NCBI GenBank assembly: GCA_022739095.1
Contig: JAIJEI010000116.1
Coordinates: 1-6,701 of the forward strand
Source of the DNA: Bifidobacterium sp.
GTDB taxonomy: Bacteria > Actinomycetota > Actinomycetes > Actinomycetales > Bifidobacteriaceae
Reading direction: 5' to 3'
DNA length: 6,701 bases
Position 1 is the first letter of the stretch. The number at the start of each line of letters is the position of its first letter. The notes beneath the pieces are model-generated. The model had not been told where the DNA came from. It did no database searches and saw nothing but the letters and a program-made list of their open reading frames with translations. The position numbers and the translations under genes were made by a program. Shown piece after piece: positions 1 through 4,796 of this stretch.

Positions 1-22
1 GTTCTAACTTCTAGTCATCAAT

Positions 23-120
23 TTGACCTCTCCCCACGGTTGAAGCCAGGGGATTCCCCGTCTCGCGGCGGGGCTTTCCTGAAGGGACATGGGTCCGCGT
101 CTACCGGAGCGTCGCTCCGG
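23..120 (-). ncRNA. IS200/IS605-type right end with likely omega RNA scaffold of the tnpB remnant
   Basis: Read on the minus strand, this stretch follows and slightly overlaps the tnpB stop codon. It holds three stem-loops: a 17-base near-palindrome at 104-120 (8-base arms, one central base), a 5-bp stem at 56-60/69-73 with an 8-base loop, and an imperfect hairpin at 32-52 whose outer stem is CCCC/GGGG. The last, together with the GGAGAGGTCAA that follows it on the minus strand, looks like the subterminal hairpin and end of IS200/IS605 elements. In this family the RNA guiding TnpB is made from the 3' end of tnpB and the right end, with the guide taken from the adjacent flank (here bases 22 down to 1). 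The hairpins are seen; the RNA and the exact element end near base 23 are inferred. Confidence 0.5.
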
Positions 121-529
121 CGATGCGCGGGTCCCCGCAGGCTCGTACCGCCAGCCCGGCGGATAGAATGTTCTTCGCGGCGTTGACATCACGGTCATGG
201 ACCATGCCACAGGCCGGGCAGGTCCAGGAACGCACATCCAGGCCCTTCCTGCCCATGTTCGCTCCACACGCGTGGCAGACCTAGCTGGACGGGTACCAAC
301 GGTCGATGACCGTCAGCTCGCGTCCGTACCAAGCGGCCTTGTACTCCAGCATCAGGCGGAAGCGGCACCAGCCGGCGTCCATGATGCTCCGGTTCAGGCC
401 GCTTTTCGCGGCCTGCCCGTTGGGAAGGTACCGGCCCGGATTGTCAGGGTCGGGTTTGGCCGCGCACCGGCGGGACATGCCCTTCACCGCCAGGTCCTCG
501 ATGACCACCGTTTGGTTGTTGAAGTGGCC
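101..529 (-). pseudogene. TnpB C-terminal fragment (IS200/IS605 family), truncated and with an internal amber stop
   Basis: This is the last 140 or so codons of a TnpB RNA-guided nuclease, which is normally about 400 residues. The fragment starts with NNQTVVIEDLAVKGM, which carries the RuvC glutamate motif (IEDL). It continues through AGWCRFRLMLEYKAAWYGRELTVID as two conserved blocks, then WYPSS. A TAG at 281-283 stands where the family has glutamine (SSQ-x-C-x-x-C), a one-base CAG to TAG change. Beyond it the same frame stays open for 60 codons and encodes the zinc ribbon (CHAC and CPAC pairs) and the last RuvC aspartate motif, DRDVNAAKNI, ending at a TAG at 101-103. The 5' two thirds, including the first RuvC aspartate, are missing because the IS3 end abuts at 530. 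A QESPAARRGIP-type peptide in another frame near 60-100 resembles tails seen on some TnpB proteins, so a further late frameshift is possible. It cannot make an active nuclease. Confidence 0.9.
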
Positions 530-544
530 TGATTTTTGTTCCGC
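530..544. repeat. IS3 right terminal inverted repeat (IRR)
   Basis: The 15 bases TGATTTTTGTTCCGC are the exact reverse complement of 1450-1464. The repeat lies 2 bases beyond the orfB stop codon and directly abuts the tnpB remnant. One extra matching base outside each end (C at 529, and its complement at 1465) may be chance. Confidence 0.9.
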
Positions 545-546
545 CC

Positions 547-1099
547 TTACAGTGAGGCGGCTTGTGCCGCTTGATGTTGATAATACTCGGTTTCCACCGC
601 CTGCGGTGTCCTGTAGCCCAGGGACTGGTGCAGGCGCTTCGAGTCCCCGCCACGAGACCCACCGGAACGTCGCCAATTCCAGGTCCCTCAAATCCTGGAA
701 GGGCCTGCGCCGCCATACCAGCTCGGTCCTGCCGCCGGTCCCCTTCGCTGGTCTCGTCGTCACGGGGGTCCTGCCCCGGCGCACGCCCCGGATGCCAAGC
801 TCGCGCATGACATTCATCACCTGGTCGCGGCCGACCTCGGCCGGATCCCAGCCCTGCGCCAACAACTGGGCGTGGACCTTCCTGTACCCGTACACGGCCA
901 TGAGGAAATCCGAATGGATCTCGAGGATGTCGCGCGCCAAAGCCTCGTGGCGGGCGGCCATCCGGCTTGGCGGCCGGTTCCTGAACATGCGGTAGCCGCG
1001 CGGCGTGAGGAACCCGCAATCCAGCGATTTGCCCAGGACCCTGCAGATCGGCCCGACCCCGAAACGGCCTTTGTGTTCGTCGATGTACGCGGCCTTCAA
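547..1099 (-). pseudogene. IS3 orfB transposase remnant: DDE core deleted, one-base frameshift
   Basis: OrfB supplies the catalytic part of the IS3 transposase, normally made as a fusion to OrfA by -1 frameshifting. The frame opens near the orfA end (TTG at 1097-1099, KAAYIDEHKGRFGVGPICRVL) and carries the N-terminal helix-turn-helix region typical of the family (about residues 56-108, AVYGYRKVHAQL through VMRELGIRGVRR). After TTRPAKGTGGR the sequence jumps in frame to TELVWRRRPFQDLRDLEL, which normally follows the catalytic domain, so the DDE core of about 110-120 residues is absent. A second lesion follows: a G run at 645-648 appears to have one extra base after TFRWVSW. The expected C-terminus (KRLHQSLGYRTPQAVETEYYQ) is therefore in another frame, ending with TAA at 547-549. 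Because of the shift, the OrfB frame misses its own stop and reads across the inverted repeat into the tnpB fragment, stopping at 281. Confidence 0.88.
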
Positions 1100-1416
1100 C
1101 GCCGTGTCGGGTCGAGCCGTGCCGCGAAAAAAGCCGAGGCCGTCGTCAGGATCTCGTTCGCCCGGCGCAATTCCGCGTTCTCCGCCCGCAGCTGTTTGAG
1201 CTCCGCCATCGCATCCCGCGCGGCCCGTTCCATCTCCGCAGCGGCCGTCGCGTCCGACCGGTTGCGCCAGCGCCGCAGTGATTCCGGCGCTATCCCCAGA
1301 TCCTTGGCGACCTGTTCTATCGCCTTCGTCTCCGACGAATACGAGGTCCTGGACTCCGTCAGCGGCCTGACCGCCTTCGCCTTGAACTCGTCCGTGTATC
1401 TCGTGCCCTTTGCCAT
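1096..1416 (-). CDS. IS3-family transposase OrfA (DNA-binding subunit), 106 residues
   Basis: OrfA of IS3 elements binds the terminal repeats and helps multimerise the OrfAB transposase. The protein starts MAKGTRYTDEFKAKAV, the usual opening of this family. It has a helix-turn-helix at about residues 31-52 (AIEQVAKDLGIAPESLRRW) and a leucine zipper at about 72-92 with leucines 76, 83 and 90 at heptad spacing. It ends ASAFFAARLDPTRR. I chose the ATG at 1414-1416 over an upstream in-frame ATG at 1456-1458 because that one lies inside the terminal inverted repeat and the protein family begins at MAKGT. A GGGAG lies about 12 bases upstream of the chosen start. The frame is intact and of normal length, but with orfB ruined the protein can at most bind ends or interfere with related elements. 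Confidence 0.88.
   Translation of the reverse strand: MAKGTRYTDEFKAKAVRPLTESRTSYSSETKAIEQVAKDLGIAPESLRRWRNRSDATAAAEMERAARDAMAELKQLRAENAELRRANEILTTASAFFAARLDPTRR
1126..1132 (-). promoter_or_regulatory. Programmed -1 frameshift heptamer, T TTT TTC, between orfA and orfB
   Basis: In the orfA frame the codons GCT TTT TTC (residues A95-F97) give the heptamer T TTT TTC, a slippery site of the X XXY YYZ form. Slipping back one base joins ASAFF of OrfA to FRGTARPDTALKAAYIDE of OrfB with no intervening stop. This matches how IS3 elements make the OrfAB fusion. I did not find an obvious stimulatory pseudoknot by eye. Confidence 0.6.
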
Positions 1417-1449
1417 GGTTCCATCATCTCCCATCAAGTTAGGGGAAAT

Positions 1450-1464
1450 GCGGAACAAAAATCA
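1450..1464. repeat. IS3 left terminal inverted repeat (IRL)
   Basis: GCGGAACAAAAATCA is the exact reverse complement of 530-544. It lies 33 bases upstream of the orfA start codon and marks the outer edge of the element on the mannosidase side. Confidence 0.9.
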
Positions 1465-1478
1465 GTTCATATCAACAG

Positions 1479-1493
1479 TTGGGCACGACCCAA
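1479..1493 (-). other. Small hairpin after the mannosidase gene, doubtful terminator
   Basis: The 55-base spacer 1465-1519 contains TTGGG-CACGA-CCCAA, a perfect 5-bp stem with a 5-base loop, 26 bases beyond the mannosidase stop codon. On the minus strand it is not followed by a T run until the TGATTTTTG of the IS3 end 15 bases later, so it is a weak candidate for a terminator. Read-through from the mannosidase genes into the insertion sequence is plausible. Nothing else is visible in this spacer. Confidence 0.25.
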
Positions 1494-1519
1494 AATATCG
1501 AGCCTAAGCCCAATATCCC

Positions 1520-4500
1520 TTATCGGCGAATACGCAGCGTGGCGAGCTGGAAGGGCGCCAACGAAACGACCGCACCGTCGGCAGGCATTGGTTCGTCACC
1601 TGTGAGCGCACGCGGCAGTTCAGTGTCCAGTTCCGACTCCTCCATAAGATTCACCTCCTGTACGCTGGCCTTGGCATCGGCGAGAGCGGCGTCAAGGCGC
1701 AGCGTGGCCGTGGCATTGCCGCCGGCGGCCTCGTACAGGCGCACGATCAGATCGTCGGAACCGTCATCGGCGAGCTTGACCCAGTCCAATACGATAGTGC
1801 CGGTGACGTCGGCGAGCGAGACCAGCGGGGCCAAGTCAGGCAACTCCCCTATTACAGGGCTGTTGAGTCGCGCCGCTTCGTCCAGCACCGCATTCATATC
1901 GGCGTCAGCGACCAGAGACCACGCGAAGGAGTGTGCGCCTTGGTCGGTGCGTGGATCGGGGTACAGCGGTGCGGACAGCAGCGAGAGCCGCACCATGGTG
2001 CCGCGGCCGGTGCCATGTGCCGCATCGGCGTGGATGGGGCTGACGTCGGAGCCGTAGGTGGAGGCGTTGACCACAGCGGCGGCATAGTCGGCGTCGGCGA
2101 TACGCACGAAGCGGTGCGTGCAGCTTTCGAATTTGGCATCATCGCTGCGCGTGTTCTTGTTGATGGGGCGTTCGACCAGACCGTATTGGCATTCGTATTG
2201 CGCGTTCACCGCTTGCACGGTGACCGGCATATCCACTTTGAGGAACTGTTCGACGGCATGCCAGTCCACATCGGCGGTGAAGTCCAGTGTGGCGGAGCCC
2301 GGCCTTAAGGCAATGCCCGTACGAATTTCAACGCCCTTCGCGCGAGTGACAGCATGCACGACGGCCCCACCGTTGGCGGTTTCGTCCACGCTTGCAATCG
2401 ATGCCTCGCTGAGCGCGTTGGCGGTGAGGAATGCATCGCGTTGAATATCCCAAGCGTCCCAGTGGAAGGGTTCGTCTTTGAGCATTTCGTAGCGGCCCAG
2501 TCGGGTGCCGGCGGGCACCAGTTCACGATTGGTTCGCTGATCGACGATTGACGAAACGGTGCCATCGGCTTCAATGCGCACATGCAGTCGGCCGTTGTCG
2601 AGCACAATCGTATCGCCGTCATGGGCAACGGCGACCCGAGCCACGGATGCGGTTCCCACTTCGGCTCGGCTCGAAGCCGGGCGTACCGCCCATGCCTCAC
2701 AGGCTTGGCGGGAATACGGGGCGATTACGGCGTCGGTTATGGTTGCGTCATCGGGTTTCACGGCTGCGATCGCGCGCCCGGCTTCAAGGGCGATCTCGTT
2801 CAGCCGAGCGATGTCGCGCGCGTATTCGGCCCGCGCCTGACGGTGTACCCATGCGATGGCCGAACCGGGCAGAATGTCGTGGAACTGGTTCAGGAGCAGC
2901 GTTTTCCATATGCGGTCCAGCTCTTCGCGCGGATAGACATAGTCCGGGTTCTTGATGCGGGCCGCGGCGCACAGGTATTCGGTGACGCGCAGCATCGACT
3001 CCTCCTGTCGGCAGCCGCGCTTCATGTCCTGCTGGGCGGTGAGGGTAGCGCGGTGCAGTTCAAGGTACAGTTCGCCCTTGAACACCGGGGTCTCCCCTTG
3101 CGCATCATCGACGATATCCTTACGCACACGGTCGAACAGTTGGTCGGGAGTACCGAATTCGATCTTCGGCGCGCCGGCGAGATCATGGTCGCGGCGGATG
3201 CGCGCGGTCATCTCACGGGTGGGGCCGCCACCGCCATCGCCGAAGCCGTACAGCAGAATCGCGTTACGGGAGAGGTCCTTGTCCAGGAAGTTGCGCTGCG
3301 AATACATGAGCTCGCGCATGCTCATCGACGAGCAGTAGGTATCCGAGGGCGGGAAGTGCGTGAGAATACGCGTGCCATCGATGCCCTCCCACATGAAGGA
3401 GTGGTGCGGGAACTTGGTGGTGTCGTTCCACGAGATCTTCTGCGTGAGGAACCAGTCGAATCCTGCACGGCGGGCGATCTGCGGCCAAGAGCCGGTGTAG
3501 CCGAAACTGTCCGGTAGCCAGATGCCGCGCGGCGCGACGCCGAGATGCTCCTTGAAATATCGGCGGCCGAACGTGATCTGCCGCACCAATGATTCGCCGG
3601 AAGGAATCATGTTGTCGGATTCCACCCACATGCCGCCGACCGGGATGAAGCGGCCCTCTTCGATGCGCCGCTTCATTCGTGCGAACAGGTCGGGATGCTC
3701 CTCTTCCAGCCATGCGTACTGTTGGGCGGAACTCATCGCATACGTGAAGTCCGGGTCTTCGTCCATCAAAGCCAGCACGTTGGATACGGTACGGGCCACC
3801 TTGCGGCGGGTCTCGCGCACCGGCCACAGCCATGCGGAGTCGATATGCGCGTGGCCGATGGCGATGTGTTTGATTGCGCTGGAGGCGGCCGGTTCGGCGA
3901 GTACGCCGGCGAGCGCCGCACGGGCTGCCGACACGGTTTCCAAGTCGCGTTCATCGTAGATGTTCAGGGAGCGTTGCAGCGCTTTGGCGAGCTGCCAGTA
4001 GCGTGGGTCGTCGTCCTTGAGCTCACGAATCAGCGAGGAGACGGTTTCCAGATCCATGTAGTAGGCGAACACGTCTTCGTTGAAGATGGTGACGTCCATA
4101 CGACTCAGTGTGTATGGGAAGTCACAGGTGCCGGTGGCCTCTTCGCCGAGTTCGGTGGGTGAGAACGGGGTGGGGCCTTCGACGAATGGGTTGGCGGCGG
4201 CTTCGATATAGACGGTGAAGTCGCCATGCTCATCGAGTTCGACAGTGCTGCTTCCGTCCGCATAGACGAGTGGAATCCAGTGGTTGCGTGGGTTCGCGGA
4301 TTTGATGGCGGTGCCGTCGGCACGATAGACAAGTCCCTCGGATTGGAATCCGGGGCCGCGGTGATCGAGCCAGCCGAGGTCTACCATGAGTTCGACTTTT
4401 CGTCCTTTGACCGCCGCCATGTCGATGTGGCCGTTCACCTCGAACCATGTGGTGCCCCATGTGGTGCCCCAGACTCCGGGAACGCGGAAAGGTTCGAAGG

Positions 4501-4672
4501 GCACTTGGCCGTTGCGCACTTTGGCTAGAAATTCGCTGGAGGGCACCGGTTCGCCGGGATTGTGGAACGAACGCAAGGTGCATGCGGCGAGTGTGGTGTG
4601 GATATGCGGTTTGACGCGCTGCTGCATGACGCGGTCGCAGCGCTCCAACTGCTGATTGGGCAGAAGAAACAT
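1520..4672 (-). CDS. GH38 alpha-mannosidase, cytosolic Ams1/MAN2C1-like, 1050 residues
   Basis: This zinc-dependent retaining alpha-mannosidase probably trims mannose from imported N-glycan pieces in the cytoplasm. There is no signal peptide or membrane segment. An N-terminal domain (about 1-265) carries the VWGTTWGTTWFEV block typical of Ams1-like enzymes. The catalytic domain starts at HIAIGHAHIDSAW (269-281), where H276 and D278 fit the zinc ligands. GIWLPDSFGY supplies the nucleophile and zinc ligand D388. GFGDGGGGPT supplies the probable acid/base D479. NQFHDILPGS supplies zinc ligand H598. C-terminal beta domains run from about 690 (DNGRLHVRIEADGTVSSIVD) to 1050. Length is normal for the type. 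I chose the ATG at 4670-4672 because the family N-terminus (MFLLPNQQLERC) and a strong AAAGGAG agree; the frame stays open upstream only by overlapping the neighbouring gene. One usually conserved loop, HRGTLTSQ, reads HRATLTAQ (540-547). Residue roles are assigned by family alignment from memory. Confidence 0.95.
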   Translation of the reverse strand: MFLLPNQQLERCDRVMQQRVKPHIHTTLAACTLRSFHNPGEPVPSSEFLAKVRNGQVPFEPFRVPGVWGTTWGTTWFEVNGHIDMAAVKGRKVELMVDLGWLDHRGPGFQSEGLVYRADGTAIKSANPRNHWIPLVYADGSSTVELDEHGDFTVYIEAAANPFVEGPTPFSPTELGEEATGTCDFPYTLSRMDVTIFNEDVFAYYMDLETVSSLIRELKDDDPRYWQLAKALQRSLNIYDERDLETVSAARAALAGVLAEPAASSAIKHIAIGHAHIDSAWLWPVRETRRKVARTVSNVLALMDEDPDFTYAMSSAQQYAWLEEEHPDLFARMKRRIEEGRFIPVGGMWVESDNMIPSGESLVRQITFGRRYFKEHLGVAPRGIWLPDSFGYTGSWPQIARRAGFDWFLTQKISWNDTTKFPHHSFMWEGIDGTRILTHFPPSDTYCSSMSMRELMYSQRNFLDKDLSRNAILLYGFGDGGGGPTREMTARIRRDHDLAGAPKIEFGTPDQLFDRVRKDIVDDAQGETPVFKGELYLELHRATLTAQQDMKRGCRQEESMLRVTEYLCAAARIKNPDYVYPREELDRIWKTLLLNQFHDILPGSAIAWVHRQARAEYARDIARLNEIALEAGRAIAAVKPDDATITDAVIAPYSRQACEAWAVRPASSRAEVGTASVARVAVAHDGDTIVLDNGRLHVRIEADGTVSSIVDQRTNRELVPAGTRLGRYEMLKDEPFHWDAWDIQRDAFLTANALSEASIASVDETANGGAVVHAVTRAKGVEIRTGIALRPGSATLDFTADVDWHAVEQFLKVDMPVTVQAVNAQYECQYGLVERPINKNTRSDDAKFESCTHRFVRIADADYAAAVVNASTYGSDVSPIHADAAHGTGRGTMVRLSLLSAPLYPDPRTDQGAHSFAWSLVADADMNAVLDEAARLNSPVIGELPDLAPLVSLADVTGTIVLDWVKLADDGSDDLIVRLYEAAGGNATATLRLDAALADAKASVQEVNLMEESELDTELPRALTGDEPMPADGAVVSLAPFQLATLRIRR
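4445..4470. repeat. 12-bp tandem repeat inside the mannosidase gene
   Basis: CCATGTGGTGCC occurs twice in a row (4445-4456, 4457-4468), with the first two bases of a third copy. It encodes the repeated GTTWGTTW at residues 69-76. The repeat falls on a block that is tryptophan- and threonine-rich throughout Ams1-like enzymes, so it may reflect motif composition rather than a recent duplication. Confidence 0.7.
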
Positions 4673-4683
4673 GGAGAGTTCAA

Positions 4684-4690
4684 CTCCTTT
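4684..4690 (-). promoter_or_regulatory. Ribosome binding site AAAGGAG of the complete mannosidase
   Basis: AAAGGAG lies 11 bases upstream of the ATG at 4670-4672. It fixes this start against the much longer open frame that reaches 5014. I see no convincing promoter in the 124-base spacer 4673-4796, which fits co-transcription with the upstream mannosidase. Confidence 0.75.
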
Positions 4691-4749
4691 GCTGTGTCTG
4701 GTGGTAGGGGTGTGAGTGATGGTAATTGGAGAAACCGTAATACGACATA

Positions 4750-4782
4750 CTTCTGCCCCCTCATGGTACAAGGAGGCAGAAG
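4750..4782 (-). terminator. Intercistronic hairpin, leaky terminator or processing element
   Basis: The arms 4750-4761 and 4771-4782 form a 12-bp stem around a 9-base loop, 14 bases after the stop codon of the upstream mannosidase. As DNA there is one mismatch (4758/4774). In the minus-strand transcript that pair is G-U, so the stem is continuous only in the sense RNA. The sequence after it (TATGTCGTATT) is only partly T-rich, so it is not a classic intrinsic terminator. It could reduce read-through or protect the upstream message end, letting the two mannosidases be made in different amounts. Confidence 0.5.
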
Positions 4783-4796
4783 CGTCAGGCGAAAAT

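Larger units (their letters stand above)
530..1464 (-). mobile_element. Defective IS3-family insertion sequence, internally deleted
   Basis: The 935-bp element is bounded by perfect 15-bp inverted repeats that start with the TG...CA termini usual for IS3 elements. It encodes orfA and orfB in the overlapping, -1 frameshifted layout of the family. Intact IS3 elements are about 1.2-1.5 kb. The shortfall matches roughly 110-120 codons missing from orfB (junction near 722-733), which removes all three DDE catalytic residues. The bases just outside the two ends (GGCC before 530, GTTC after 1464) do not match, so I see no 3-4 bp target duplication. The element can no longer move itself but keeps both ends, so a related transposase could in principle act on it. 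Boundaries are from sequence; the original length is inferred. Confidence 0.88.

Noticed and set aside
4..267. 87-codon minus-strand frame near the window start
   Set aside because: It is a different frame over the tnpB zinc-ribbon region, which reads clearly in its own frame. Only its QESPAARRGIP tail might reflect a lost tnpB end.
306..995. 229-codon open frame on the plus strand
   Set aside because: Antisense to the tnpB and orfB remnants, whose minus-strand protein motifs are unmistakable.
872..1507. 211-codon open frame on the plus strand
   Set aside because: Antisense to orfA and orfB; it crosses the IS3 end into the spacer, and no family resemblance is seen.
2582..3517. 311-codon open frame on the plus strand
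   Set aside because: It lies wholly antisense to the complete mannosidase, shows no recognisable motif, and long antisense frames are expected in GC-rich coding DNA.
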